Assembly (NCBI RefSeq): GCF_001411555.2
Contig: NC_049916.1
Location: forward strand, 9,559,295-9,623,294
Reading direction: 5' to 3'
Length of the DNA stretch: 64,000 bases
Source: Juglans regia
Taxonomy: Eukaryota; Streptophyta; Magnoliopsida; Fagales; Juglandaceae
The notes beneath the pieces are model-generated. The model did no database searches and was not told the DNA's origin. It was given only the letters and a program-made list of their open reading frames with translations. Below, one piece after another: positions 33,498-46,664 of the stretch. The translations under genes and the position numbers were made by a program. Position 1 is the stretch's first letter. Each line of letters opens with the position of its first letter.

Positions 33498-34796
33498 TAA
33501 GTAAGTTTAGAGATAAGGGCCGCAACCCTTTGTGAATGACGAACAACAGTTTTCCCTTTATCCCTTCCTATAGGATTTTGTATTCTTGGATCAGAATCGT
33601 ATGATTTTTCCTTAGAAAAAGGCTGAAAGCAGCCCCTATCCTCACCCTCAGACAAGCAATCCATGTCATGTACACCGTCAGAAAGACCTTCAACTCGCCC
33701 AGGCCCCATGCATTCCATTTCTAACAAAGCAGTCACTATTTCCATTTGGCCACCTTTGAACCCACATACACTTTCAACCCCCATATGGGAACTCAAAACC
33801 TCCTCCCGATGACATAACGGCCAGTCAGGTTGCAGAACCATCATATGGTCATCTCCTTGCTCCCCATCAGGCGGGGATATAGAGGAAACTATCACAACCT
33901 CTGATGCTTCCAGCACCTCCTCAATATTTGATTTCGCTAAAGCAACATTCTGGACTTCCATTGCCTTAACCATAGCACCATCACCATTTTTTTTACGACA
34001 AACCCCACTGTTCTAGCCCTGCCCATCTCGATCTGGCGCCATCTCCATTGAGCCATCCCTCTCAGACAAATCTTCTAGCAATGGTGTATCCTTTACTATA
34101 GATTCATTAGGAATGTCCACTACCTCAACCACAACATCATCAACCTGTGCACTATGCCGAACACCACTATTTTTGCCCTGCCCATCTCTACCAAGCTCGT
34201 TCGCCCTAGATCTATCCCTGTCTGGCACGTCTTCCAGTAAAAGTGTATCTTTAACGTTAGACTTCCTACTCACCCCTTTGCCTTTATCCTGGGTTGGATG
34301 TACAACCCTCTCCTTCCACACATTCTTTGGAAACTGACGAGAAACCTCATTCCCCACTCCACCATTCCTTGTAACCCCCACACGGCAAACCACTGCAGTG
34401 TGTCCTTGACTGTAACATTTGGAACAATAAAATCATCTGCTTCTCATAACGGGCTTCCTGTCAGATCATCTTATTATTAGATACCACAATCGAAAATCCC
34501 TGGACTGGTTCCTCCTATAAATCAATCTCCACACATATCCTCGCCCCCGATGCTCTTGTCCTATGCAAAGTGGCATTGTCCTTGCCTAAAAATCTCCCAA
34601 AACGAGTCACCAAAATCTGTAAACAATCCTGCCTTTACATATGCATAGGCAGATGTGGTAAAAGATCCATTGAGGCGCAAGGGAGGATTCTTTCTGCAGA
34701 TCGAACAAAACACATGGCCCTGAATCATCCTTCCCTCTCTAGCCCATCCATACAAGAAGTCTTGATCAGATTTCAGTTGAAGGAGGACGTGAAAGT
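33497..34796 (-). pseudogene. LINE ORF1, C-terminal part (DUF4283 end, zinc knuckle remnant)
   Basis: After LTR-A copy 2 the minus strand resumes with HNFHVLLQLKSDQDFLYGWA and REGRMIQGHVF, the second half of DUF4283. RFLGKDNATLHRTRASGARI-type text follows with CVEIDL and a decayed CCHC segment near 34400-34440. The frames at 34393-34013 and 33973-33497 are a hydrophilic, acidic C-terminal region with repeated DTPLLEDLSERD / DTLLLEDVPDRD phrases. The final TAA (33499-33497) overlaps the ORF2 start codon by one base. ORF1 proteins of plant L1 elements bind RNA. Confidence 0.7.
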
Positions 34797-37700
34797 TGTG
34801 ACGCCCTCAGATTCTGCTTGGGATCGGACGGATATCTGAATCGTCAGGACATGCAACACAAGGTTACCTGCCCCCGTTCATGACATATAAGATGCAGTGT
34901 TCCTAACATGCATCTAGCAATATGCAATATTCGTAGCGGATAATTTTTTTATTTTTTTTAGCAATACTATGCACCAAACTTATAATATCTCAAATACTTA
35001 CAACATACTTCATACATAAAGACATACTAAACAATTGAAATCACAACACTAGTCCAAAATGGTTGTGAACAAAAGAGTGCTGGAGATTGAACTCCACAAA
35101 ATACAAGTAGTAACCTAAGGCAACTACATCTAAGTCACACCGTCGGTTAGTCGACCGTTTCCAGTTGATCGATTTCTAGTTCTTCTTCAAATCTTGTAAC
35201 AAAATCTACCATTCGGGGAGAATGATAGTTGGGACTACCAGAGTGAGATTTGATTACAAATCTCAGCAAGTTAACAAGAAATTTCCACACAGGTTAATGA
35301 TGCATGCATGGCAGTAAAAGCATGAATGCATAATCAAATCATAAGTAATCATAGAATATCTTGACCTACAACATAACATAACTAGCATAACTTAAACTGA
35401 AACTGAAGCTTAGCATGAACGTGACTTGAGACATAATATGAACTTGAAACATAACATGAACGTGAACTTGTAACATAACATGGACTTGAAACATAGCATG
35501 AGCGTGAACTTGAAACATAACATGGACTTGAAACATAACATGAACGTGAACATGCATAATTTGAACATGAACTTGAAACATAACATGAACCTGAGCATGA
35601 CATAACATAAATGTGAACTTGGAACATAACGTAAACGTAAACATAACATAACATGAACTTGAAACATATTCTTGTCTCATGGGATTACCATGATTGCGTG
35701 AACGTAAACTTGAACATAACATAACGTGAAACATGACTCGAACGTGAAATGCATGAATTTGAAATCTTATTCAATAGACTTAATCATTAAAGTAACAATA
35801 TGGGTGCTACACAGGTCCCCTTGAGCCATGTGTCCCTACCGATTACCACATCACATCACAAGTTTCTATACCAGCTATGAGTGCGTTAATATGTACTCCA
35901 CAGTTGTTGTGGCCCCACGTATTCTACGTGTCACAATTGTTGTGTCTCACGTAGTGTATGCTCCACAGTTGTTGTGGCCCCATACTTCATGCTCCACAGT
36001 TTTTGTGGCCCCATGACTTATTTGTTTGTGCCACACTTGTTGTGGACACACATAACATAAAGTGTGGCTCCATTGGCGTTAGTGTCTGGCGCACTCCGGT
36101 GACTAGCTAATTAGGCCCCATCTGCAACCTGTTGACTGTACTTCGTCAACCCAGGGAATTTCACACCTAGGATATTACCCCATCCTAGCGCTTAGGGTTG
36201 TGATTGACATGAATAACTTAACTGGCATACATGACATTTCGTAACGTGACGTAACTTGAACGTGACATAAAAGACAGAAGTCCTGACGTAGCATAGCGTG
36301 ACATGAACGTAAGACGACAGAGATGACATACTTCAAGACATAAATGTAACAGATAACATTTCATAACATGGCATACATGTAACATGCAACATTTCATAAC
36401 ATGGCATACCATATAACAGACAACATTTCTTAACATGGCATAACATGTGACAATGAATATTACGTGACATGAAATTCATGTAACAGATGGCATACTTAAC
36501 TTAACATGACATACTTGCACTGTATAGCTGTGTAGTAATATGTGACAGAATATCTTGTGCAACAGATGAATAATTCATGACAGAATAAATTCTATGTAAC
36601 AGATAAATATGTAATGACTTGGCATGACACATATGATACCATGCATACATACACTTTAGTTCCCTTACTTATCACTCATACACTTTAAACTGACAGTAAG
36701 TTAAAAGCTAATTTACCTCCATCGTCGCGTCCTATGAGTATAAAGCGCAAAACACGAGGAACTGTAAGAAGGTATTCTAAAAGTTAGAAATTAATTACTA
36801 ACAATTAGAAATGTGAAAAGAGACAACTTAGAGTAAAATTATCATTTTACCCTCTATATGTGGGAAAATGACCATTTTACCCTCAATTTAAAGATTTCAC
36901 ATCCTAACTCCAAAAATTACCAGAATTTACATTCCTCATGTAAATTTTGTCCTAGACTCAAATAACAACTCAGAAAAATTTAAAACCAACTACAATTATG
37001 GAAACTCATAATAGCCGAAACATTCATAGACCATTTCTCATGATTTTGGTTGCAATTTCTTCCATCTTCAAAACCCATGATTAAACCAAAATTTTGTAAC
37101 AAGGATCTTCCTATCCTAAGTTTAAAAATACACTTAAAATATCCATTAAGAAAAACTAATCATCAACACCAAACTTTTTGTAAAAAGATCCAAACGTTTT
37201 AACAAAAAGTAAACCCTTAAACACAAGTTTTGACCTTAAAAAACATCTCCAAGAATTCCAAAAAAAATCAAATCTTACTTCTAACATATTCATAACATCA
37301 TCTTAAGATCAACCATGCTTTAAATCATCAACCAAAGTCACCAAAAATCACAAAACAACACTTGGAGTTCTTGGTTTTTAAACTTAGTCCAAAACAGAAA
37401 CTTTCTCTTAACTAACTTTGATCAATCTCTTGATCCATGGCTTAAAGACATGTGATCTTCAAAATAAAACATCACATGGTTTAAAAAAATGTGTCCTAAA
37501 GAATATCCAACCATCAAACTTAAAATCACATGGCTAAAATTCACAAAACATGGATCTAACCCAAAAACATCAAATCTTAGGCCTAACCAAAATCCTCTTG
37601 TATAGAAAATCATATCTTTAAAACTAATACTAAATATCTTTGAAATACCATCATAACATGTATATAAGAGGCTCAGGATCATCATATAAAAATATCAAAG

Positions 37701-39443
37701 CCTTTGGAATAAGATTAAACCACGAAATATTCAAACTTTCACAAAACAAAAACTGTTTTTCCACTTCCAGTTTTCAAGTTTCTAAATCTAAGAAAATCTA
37801 TCATCAAAAGCTTTATTCATGCAACAAAACCTCAATGAAAATTCATAAACACGTGTTAACAACACTCCGTAAAATTTTCGGACCAAGATATGTCCATTAG
37901 CGTGGTCAAAACTTCCAAAACATAACATACTCTCCAGTTTCACGCCCAGAATGACCTTTCCATAGTTAAAAATACTTCTGACTGATCAAATGAGCATGGA
38001 ATGAGACTAATAATATATCCATGGAAAATAAACTCAAATGTGAACAACTTTTATGAAGGAGTAGTCGTGATATAATACTTAAAAAGGATTGAAAATGGCC
38101 ACGTAAAAGGACCCAGAAATCTGCCTGAGAGAGCTCTTTTGGGTTTCTCTCTAAGAACGGGGGAAAGAAGTGATAAAATGGAGAGAAGTGTGTCTTGCAT
38201 GACTTTAGACTTCTGGAGGGGGAAGTTATGGACTTGAATGACCCTTGATTGGAGGTGTCTATGTGAGATAAAGTGGAGAATAGAGAGAGGCATGGACTGC
38301 CTGCATCAGCTGTGAGAGATGGAGGTTGATGGAGTGGACTTCTCTTCACATCAAGGCACTATTGGGTGTAGCCAATGGCAGTAGATGGTCTTCCATGTGG
38401 GGGAGGAAAATTCTTCAAGAAGCTTTGCAAGGTGGCCAATTTCGTGAGCCTTGGTGGGCCCCAACCAAGTGGGCTTCAATTTGGGATTTAAAGGGGGTTT
38501 GGTTAGGGTTTCAAATGCTATCAAGCCCAAAACCAATTTTTCTTGGCCCAATCAAATTCCCAAGGTTTAAAAGGTTGAATAATGATGTTATAACAAGGAT
38601 TTGGTCAATTAATATCATGTGGAAGTAATTTAATCAAGTGATTAAACACAATGCTAGAAATCAAATTAAAAAGGGTTTGGAGGCCAACTTTAGGGTTTGG
38701 GAAAACCGTTTAGGGTTTTGGTTTCAACCAAGCTTTTGGGTTTCAATTGGATTTCAACCATTTAGGGTTTTGCTAGGGTTGAAACCCTCTTTGGTCTGGC
38801 ACAATTTAGTTGATCAGATGAAACAGAGCTTTGCTTAGGTGGCATGATCTCACAAATTGACTTCCTTCACAAATCCATCTAATGGTTTCTCATGCTACCA
38901 AGTGTCTAATACTATTCACTATGTGTGGCTAAGATCTTGCCAAGTGTCCAAATAAAATTTCTCCAGCCTAATTTGGACATTTCACACTGTGATTTTGAAA
39001 ACACTGCACTAGGTGTGCGCTTATAGAAGTTACTATTGACTCAAAAAAAAATACATAATAAACTTAGTAATGAAAAATTCTAAATATTCATATTAACCTA
39101 TAGTGAAAATCGTTTACAGAAATTCAACCCCAAAGTGCCCCTAAAAATAAATTTCACAATTTCCTACAGACGTTTCGTCCGAAATTGTGAAAATAGGCTA
39201 TTGCACCATAAAATCCTAAATAATCAACTGAGTCTAATGACGTAGATCAAAACACAATCTGATACTTCTAACTATCTCAAATAATTAAACTCATAAATCT
39301 AGCACCATAGTGAGTGATAACACTGATTATGATGACAGACTAAAACCTGAATGATTGGTCGATTCGTAAAAACTTATGGAGTTTTCACGAGATTCCTAAA
39401 GTAAATAGAAATTCCACCAATGAATTTCTAGCGGTCTATTACA
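34797..39443 (-). mobile_element. LTR-A solo LTR, copy 2 (4647 bp)
   Basis: Ends are TGTGACGCCCTC and TCTATTACA on the plus strand, with perfect AAAGT target duplications at 34792-34796 and 39444-39448. The structure matches copy 1 throughout, including both minisatellites (35340-35740, 36215-36600) and the dyad array. It is noncoding. It splits DUF4283 of the LINE ORF1, so it is younger than the LINE. It is the longest copy, partly because the first minisatellite is expanded. Confidence 0.87.
35898..36045. repeat. CAC-N5-GTG dyad array in LTR-A copy 2, best preserved
   Basis: Arms CCACA and TGTGG flank 5-base centres GTTGT (35898-35912), GTTGT (35963-35977), GTTTT (35994-36008) and CTTGT (36031-36045). 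CACGTA/TACGTG and CACA/TGTG dyads lie between the first two. Confidence 0.8.
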
Positions 39444-39448
39444 AAAGT

Positions 39449-39767
39449 CGTCCATAAAATTGATGATTGGCACCCCCAACAAACCCCACGATTGGATTAT
39501 GTTCCTCCTGATCGTATCAATAGAAGGTCATGCCCTCATAAACTTAAGAACAAGTGCAAAATGAAAGTCTTCAGCCGCTTTAGACATCTCGACATCGAAG
39601 AAAATAAATCCTGGCTCACCATTCACATCCACAGGGTATCTCATAGGCAACTTGAAGGAGGAAACCACCTGGTTGGATACTGCCTGGAGATAGGACCTCC
39701 AATCAGCACCATCCTCGTGAGTCCCTGCTGGTGTGGAAGCCACCAGAGGGGGAGCCGCCATAGGCAA
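39449..39767 (-). pseudogene. LINE ORF1, N-terminal part (DUF4283 start)
   Basis: Begins MPMAAPPLVASTPAGTHEDG at 39767, followed by WRSYLQAVSNQV and the DUF4283 opening GEPGFIFFDVEMSKAAEDFH with FALVLKFMRA. A frameshift then brings PSIDTIRRN-type text, continuing to the LTR-A insertion at 39448. The domain resumes at 34796. The start is supported by the GCTCTGCG... leader and the short distance to the CACTA junction near 39846. Confidence 0.75.
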
Positions 39768-39849
39768 ACCCTAGGAGCAGTATTCGAAAAAACAAACCAA
39801 GAGAAATATTCTGAAAAACGCAGAGCACCCTAGGAGCACACTTTTTTAT

Positions 39850-40796
39850 ATTCCAGGACTTCTAATTTATTTTTATACACATAGATCACTAACCTCAAGT
39901 AGTTGTCAATTTCTAAGCAGTTATTTAATATATACCATTGAGCTCTATCAAACTCTCATCCACATAGGTCATACATAGCCCTCTTGTGCGCCTATGGAAC
40001 GTACAGTTTGAGAAAATATGGAGAATGATGAGTTAACTCCCAAATGTCCACCTTCATAATTCATGTCCAATCACTTGAATTTGGTATCAACACCATGGAA
40101 ATACATCGAACAAAATATATGACATCGTTATCAATGTATGACTCTGCAATCAAACCTTCCAGACGAGCCTTATTCCCCACGAATCGCTTAAGTTTTATAA
40201 AAAACCGTTCAATAGGATACATCCATCCATACTAGACCAGTTCAACAACAAAAGCCTCATGAGGCAGGTGCACAACCAAGTAAACCATTGCATCCAATTT
40301 GTACAATATCACTACAATCTTAGCTTCCATCTTTGCTAATGCATCAACTCTCAACGTTCTACTATAAATGCCCCTAAAAATCCCTTTAATCCTGCCAGAG
40401 CTACATGAACATCTCGAGTAAGCTTTTCATGCACCCCAACTAGCAACAAATGCCGCAAAAATACATGACAATTGTGACTTTTAAAAATAGTTATCTTCCA
40501 ATCATAGGTTCGAACACATCTTGACATGTTCGAAGCATAGCCTTAAGGTAATTTGATTGCCATAAACCACTCATAGAATATTTTTCCCTCATCATTGGAC
40601 AATGTATACCAACCAAGGGGCATATAAGCTGACGACCCATTATCTTGCAAATGCAACTCCCTCCTTATCCTCAACTCATTTAAATCTTTTCGAAGAGTTA
40701 GTTGTATCTTTCGTGTTCCCTTTTATTGACATCAGAGTGCCAAGTATATTCTCGCATATATTTTTCTCAATGTGCATAACATCTAGATTATGGCAC
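39850..40796 (-). pseudogene. CACTA tnp2 end and DUF4218
   Basis: The minus strand resumes directly after LTR-A copy 4 with CHNLDVMHIEKNICENILGT, the conserved tnp2 block. DLNELRIRRELHLQDNGSSA, YDWKITIFKSHNCHVFLRHL and LVGVHEKLTRDVHVALAG follow. DUF4218 is visible as EAKIVVILYKLDAMVYLVVH, YPIERFFIKLKRFVGNKARL, EGLIAESYIDNDVIYF and finally QWYILNNCLEIDNYLR. Stops and frameshifts lie between them. Continuity with 45143-46664 is clear when LTR-A copy 4 is set aside. The LINE begins at about 39846. Confidence 0.85.
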
Positions 40797-43700
40797 TGTA
40801 ACAGCCTTTAAAGATTCAATGGTGGAATTTTTTTAAACTTTAGGAACCTTGTGAAATTTCGCAAGTTTTCAGGAATCGACCAATCGCATAGTTAGTGTTG
40901 CCACATATTATGATGCCAAAAGCACGATTTTCTTTATTTGAGATAGTTAAAAGTGTCAGAATGCCATATGCTCTTTGTTAGTAGACTCAGTTGATTATTT
41001 AAGATTTTATGGTGCAATAATCTCATTTTCAATTTTCGGACGAAACGCTTGTTCGAAAACGAGTTTTGTTTATTTTGAGGCACTTTGGGGTTGAAGTTTG
41101 ATAAATGAATTGTATAGTTAGATTAGCGTGTATATTTAGGATTTTTTACTTTTTCAGAGTAAATAGTAACCTCAATAGTAGCACCTAGTGTAGTGTTTTC
41201 AGAATCACAATGTGGAATATCCAAATTAAGTTAGAGAAGTTTTATTTGGACACTTGGCAAGATCTTAGCCACACTTGGTGAATAGTATTGGACACTTGAC
41301 ACCAAGAGGAACCATGAGATGGATTGTGAAGGAAATCAAGGTGTGACATCATGCCACCTAAGTAAACCCTATTCCATCCAACCATCCAAATTGTGCCAAA
41401 CCAAAGAAGGTTTCAACCCTAGTGAAACCCTAAATATTTGGAATTTAATTGAAACCCCATAAGCTTGGTTGAAAGTAAAACCCTAAACGGTTTCCCCAAA
41501 CCCTAAAGTTGGCCCCCAAACCCTATTTGATCCAATTTCTAGCATTGTGTTTAATCACTTGATCAAATCACTTTCACATGCTGTTAATTCCTCAAATTTA
41601 TGTTATAATATCATTATTTAACCCTTTAAATCTTGGAAATTTTTTTGGGCCAAGAAAATTTAGATTTGGACTTGATAGCATCTCTAACCTTAACCAAACC
41701 CTATTTAAACGTCAAATGAAGCCCACTTGTTTAAGGCCCATGAATTTTGGTCACCATGGCAAACCTTCTTGAGGAATGTTTCTTGCACCCATGGTAGACG
41801 AACCTCTTCCCATGACTGCCCCAAAGAGTCCCTTGATGTGAGAGGAAAATCCGCCTCATCATCCCCCTTGGGCAGTAGCAGCAGCCCACTCCCCTTCACT
41901 ATTCTTACATTTTTGTGACCTAACTACCATACCTCAAGATGTCATACAAGGCCATACCTCTCTTTTCAAAACTACATGAGGCTTGCAGGTCACCACATCC
42001 CTTGCTTCACAACTTTTCACCCCATTCTTGGAAAGAAACCCTTAGAATCTCTCTTGAGCAGATTCCAGACACTTTTTGCATGCCATTGTTTAAACAAAAC
42101 ATTTGTTGGTATCTTATCACAATTATTTTCTCATAATAGTTGTTTGTATTTGCGTATAGTTTTCTTGGGTATCTTGTTGGCTTAATTTCATGGTCATTTG
42201 ATCAGTCAAAAGTTTTTCTAACCTTGTAAAGGTCATTTTGGACAATAATCTGGATAGTGTGTTGTGTTTTGGAGTTTTTGACCAAGCTAGTGAACAAATC
42301 TTAGTCCGAACATTTTATGGAGTGTTGTTAACATGTATATATTATTTTTTGTTACAGATTAGTTGCATGATTAAAGCTTTTGGTGAATGATTTTCTCAAA
42401 TCTAAAATGTTAGAAATTGGAAGAGGAAAAACAGTTTATGTTTTAAGTTTAAGTCTTTTGTGGTTTATTCTTACTCCAATGGGCATGATATTTTTATTTG
42501 ATGATACTAATCCTTTTATCTACATGTTAGAATGTTAGTTTGAAAATTTTTGGTGTTGGTTTCAAATATGTGAACTTTTATGCAAGAGATTGTACGGATG
42601 GGTCAAAAGTTTGATATTTTTAGTTAGATCCATGTTTTGAATTATTTTTAATTATGTGATTTTAACTTTAATGCTTGGATATACTTTAGAACACGTTTTC
42701 AAACCACATGAGGTTTTGGTTTGAAGATCTCACCATGGTATGCCTTGGATCAAGTGTTTGATCAAAACAAGTTGAGAAACGATTTCCGTTTTTGGCCTAG
42801 TGTTGGAACTGAGTACTTCAAGTGAGATTTTGTAGTTTTTAGTGACTTTTATGTGTTGATTCAAAATATGTTAGTTCTTAAGAATGTGTTATGAACATGC
42901 TAGATGAAGGTTTTGAATTTTTTGAGTTCTTGGAAATATTTCAAAATAGGTCAAAACCTTGAGATTCAAGAGTTGTATTTTAGTTAAAAAGTTTGGATCT
43001 TTTTACTAAAGAATTTTGTGATTATGTGAAGTATAATTTTGTTGTATGTTTTAAGCATGTTCTTAAACTTAGGATATGAGGATTTTTGTTGCAATATTTC
43101 AATTTGATCATGAGTTTTGGAGTTAGATAAAATTGTAACAAAAATCAAAGAGAAATGGCCTTTGAAAGTTTCGGCCCTATGATGTTTTGCATAGTTGTAT
43201 TTAGTTTTAAATTTTCCTAAATTGATATTTGAGTTTATGACAAAATTTACATGAGGAATGTAAGTTTTGGTATTTTTGGAGTTAGGATGTGAAATCCTTA
43301 AGTTAGGGATAACAGAGTCATTTTCTCACATGTACAGGGTAAAATTGTAATTTTACTCTAAGTTAGCATTTCTTCATTTTTCTAATTATTAGTGATTAAG
43401 TTTCTAACTTTTAGAACTCATACTTACAATTTCTCTTATTTTGTGCTTTGCCTCGTAAAATGCAACGATCATTGTAAGTTAGCTCTTAATTTACTATCAG
43501 ATTACTATGTATGTATTATGGGTAATGGAATTACAGTTTATATATGTACGTTATCATATATTCCATACTATGTCATGTTACTTCATGATTATCTGTTACC
43601 CAATTTATTATGTCATGTATTGCTATATGTTACAAGTATATCATATTACGTACTGCTATGTATCTATCTATTACACGTATGTCATGTCAGGTAATGTTGT

Positions 43701-45142
43701 ATGTTACATGTTATGTCATGTTACAAAGTGTTATACGTTACATGTTATGTCATGTTATGAAATATTATCTATTACATGTTATGTCATGCTATGAAATATT
43801 GTCTGTTACATGTTATGCCATGCTACAAAATTTTTTTATCTCATAGTATGTCATGTATTTCATCTCATGTTCATGTCATGTTATGTTATGTCAGAACTTT
43901 TATCCTTTCATTTCATGCCACGTTTCGTCTCGAGTATAGTTTGTGTATCTCGGAACAACCTTTCAAGTCATGTCAAGTCTGTTTATATCTATCACAACCC
44001 TAAGTGTTAGGATAGAGTAATATCTTAGTAGAACTTCCTTGTTCATGCTGGAGTGTCTAAACTAGTGTGAAATTCCTTAGGTTGACAAACTAAAGGTCAA
44101 CAAGTTACGAATGTGGCCTAATTAACTGGTCACTGAAGCGCAGCAGACACTAATGCCGATGGTACCACTAACATTTTAATTTCATTTTATACGTACTTGT
44201 ACAGGATATGTATAGCTTGTATGTCCATAGCAATTGCAGATACATGTGAACTAGCACGTACAATACGTGTGTCCACTACAAGTGCAAATACTTGTGAGCT
44301 GGCATGTATCTCAACGCACTCACAACTGGTGCAGATATTTGTGTTGTGATGTGGTAATCGATAGGAACACATGGCTCAAGAGAACCCGTGTAGCACCCAC
44401 ATGGTCACTTTTATTTATCAAGCTTATTGAACAAGATTCCAAATTCATGTATTTCACGTTCACGTTCAGTCACTTTTCAATTTCACATTCAGTTCATGTC
44501 ATGTCAAGTTTTAATTTTAGTTCACGTTTTAGTTCAAGCCATGTCAGTATATGCCATGTTACACGTCAAGTTATTTTATGCTTGCTTATGACTTTGATTA
44601 TGCATTTATGTCTTTACTACCATGCATATATCATTAGCCTGTGTGGAAGTTCTCTGTTAACTTGCTAATATTTGTATTCAAATTTCACCGTGGTAGTCCC
44701 AACTACCATTTCCCTGAATGGTAGGAGATGTGTAAGGTCGAGGAGAGAGAATGGAGCCTGGCCGATTGGAGGAGGTTGATTAGGCGGTGCCGACATGACG
44801 CGAAGCTTATGGCCTCCTTAGTTAGATTTTTGGTGATGTAATTATGGAGCTTGGTCTCCCATGTTTTGAGATTACAGTCTTCTGAGACATGTACTGTAAT
44901 CATGGATGTTTATCCTTTCAATACGTATGGATCATATTTTAAGTATTTGGAATATTATTAGTTTGGTACATAGTGTTTCTCAAAGAAAAAAAATTATCTG
45001 CTACGAATATTGCATATTGCTAGATGCATGTTAGGAACATTGCATCTTTATCTCTCATGAACAAGGGGCAGGTAACCTTGTGTTGCATGTCCGGACGCTT
45101 CAGATGTCTGTTTGATCCTAAGCGAAATCTAGGGGCATCGCA
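40797..45142 (+). mobile_element. LTR-A solo LTR, copy 4 (4346 bp, opposite orientation)
   Basis: The plus strand runs from TGTAACAGCC to GGGGCATCGCA, the reverse of copies 1-3, so its sense strand is plus. The target duplication is decayed: GGCAC at 40792-40796 versus GGCGG at 45143-45147. The terminal CGTCACA has become CATCGCA. It is visibly more diverged than copies 1-3, which suggests an older insertion. The minisatellites are reduced (43560-43850 and 44440-44590). It interrupts tnp2 between LR and HNLDVMH. Confidence 0.82.
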
Positions 45143-46664
45143 GGCGGAGTGTCATGGTAGATCAGTATGGCAACTCAAAAAACATGCTTTTTTTTGTTCA
45201 ATTCAACTCCACTACTTGTCGTTTCTTATTTCAAGCTCTTGCATCCTTGCCAAATCTGTTTTCTAAAACATCCATCAACTTCGTGATAATATTTAGCACT
45301 AGACGAATCTGGCGATGATGGCTTGCACTCAACCCTTCCATCACACATCGCTCTATTTGAACGCCATCCATGATTATGAGGTAAATATCGACGATGTCCC
45401 ATAAAACATAATTTTCTACCATTTGTCAATCACTGAGACTGAGTATTTTTATTACAAATAGGACAATCCATTTTTCCTTTTGCGCTCCACCCAAACAAGT
45501 TTCCATATGCTGAAAAATCATTTATTATCCATAGGACTGCAACATGCATCTTGAACTCCCTTGATGAGGCCGCATCATATGTACTGATACCATGATCCTA
45601 CAACTCTTTCAACTCTACAATCAGTGACTAAAGATATACATCTATTTCATTCCCTTGTGATCTTGACTCTGGTATAAGTAGAGTCATTATAAAGTATGGA
45701 TCATTCATGTATTTCCAAGGTGGCAAATTATAGGGCATTAATATGACTGGCCAAGAACTATAAGCAGTGATTATATTGTCAAATGGATTAAAACCATCCG
45801 TTACTAACCCAAGTAGTACATTGCAAGGTTCTTCAACAAACCATGGATACTCGACATCAAATTTTTTCCATTGTAAAAAATTTGCAAGATACGAAAGAAA
45901 GTTTTCATTCTGATTCTTTCTGTGTGATGCCAAGATATATCTTTCGCAATCAACCAGGATGTAAACAACCTTTGAAATCTATTAATGACAAATGTCTTAA
46001 CACTTTGTGGGGTACATTACTCTCATCGAATGTCCATCTTGAATCATGACATATTGAACATTCATCAAATTCTGCATATTGTTGCCATAAGAGAACACAG
46101 TCATTCTTACATGCGTGAATGATATTATAATCGAATCCTAACCACGGCTTCAATTGCTTCACTTCATAAAAATTACGAGGTAATATGTTATCCGATGGGA
46201 AAGCCTATTTAAATAAAGAATAATGATAGCCTTACCATTCTTCTACTACCCTTCTACTACTCTTTTTTATTTTTTATTTTCTTTTTAATTTTTCTTTTAC
46301 TTAATGGTTAAGGAAGTGACTATTAGTGAAATTGTATATTTTTTAAATTTTTTCTTAATGATTAAGGATGTTAAAAAAATACTTAAAAGAAAAAAAAACA
46401 AATATATTAAGAGCAGTAAAGAGGTGGTAAAATAGTTGTAAGCCTATCATTACCCTTAAATAAATAAAGCAACGTGTTAATGACCTCTGCAGAAATACAA
46501 CATATAAACTTAATATGAAACAACCTCACAGTGAAAGATAACTTGATATGACGAGTGCACCCCTCGTGCAGTTCTAGCTGTGCAATCGCCCATAATTTTC
46601 CAAAATCTCCATTTGTCTCAAATGATTGAGTAGATGTTCCTTCTGTATCCCTCGCCCCAAACAT
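45143..46664 (-). pseudogene. tnp2: CACTA tnp2 transposase, central part
   Basis: Minus-strand landmarks in order: HEGCTRHIKLSFTVRLFHIK (46500-46600), FPSDNILPRNFYEVKQL, LGFDYNIIHACKNDCVLLW with ECSICHDSRW (46000-46160), VPHKVLRHLSLI, LGLVTDGFNPFDNIITAYSS with WPVILMPYNLPPWKYMND (45650-45830) and SRSQGNEIDVYL. MTNGRKLCFMGHRRYLPHNH (45370-45430) and FFELPY at the LTR-A junction close the series. These match the tnp2 family of En/Spm elements, the enzyme that excises and integrates the transposon. A MITE (46218-46455) and frameshifts interrupt it. Confidence 0.9.
46218..46455. mobile_element. MULE-type MITE, 238 bp, with 9-bp target duplication
   Basis: Perfect TTAAATAAA duplications flank it at 46209-46217 and 46456-46464. 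The terminal inverted repeats are GAATAATGATAGCCTTAC and, on the other strand, GGGTAATGATAGGCTTAC, 15 of 18 matching. The core is an AT-rich noncoding stretch. A 9-bp duplication points to Mutator-like mobilisation. It lies in the CACTA tnp2 frame, between LLYLFK and AFPSDN, so it inserted after the CACTA element. Confidence 0.85.

Larger units (their letters stand above)
29811..39846 (-). mobile_element. L1-type LINE with RNase H, interrupted by LTR-A copy 2
   Basis: ORF1 with DUF4283 and a degenerate zinc knuckle, then ORF2 with endonuclease, reverse transcriptase, a zf-RVT-type region and a plant RNase H domain, all on the minus strand. It lies inside the CACTA transposase gene. The 5' part looks nearly complete, with ORF1 starting about 80 bases from the CACTA junction. 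The 3' end stops within RNase H without an A-tail, so the tail was lost in a deletion that also removed CACTA sequence. I found no target duplication, as expected if one side is deleted. Confidence 0.85.
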
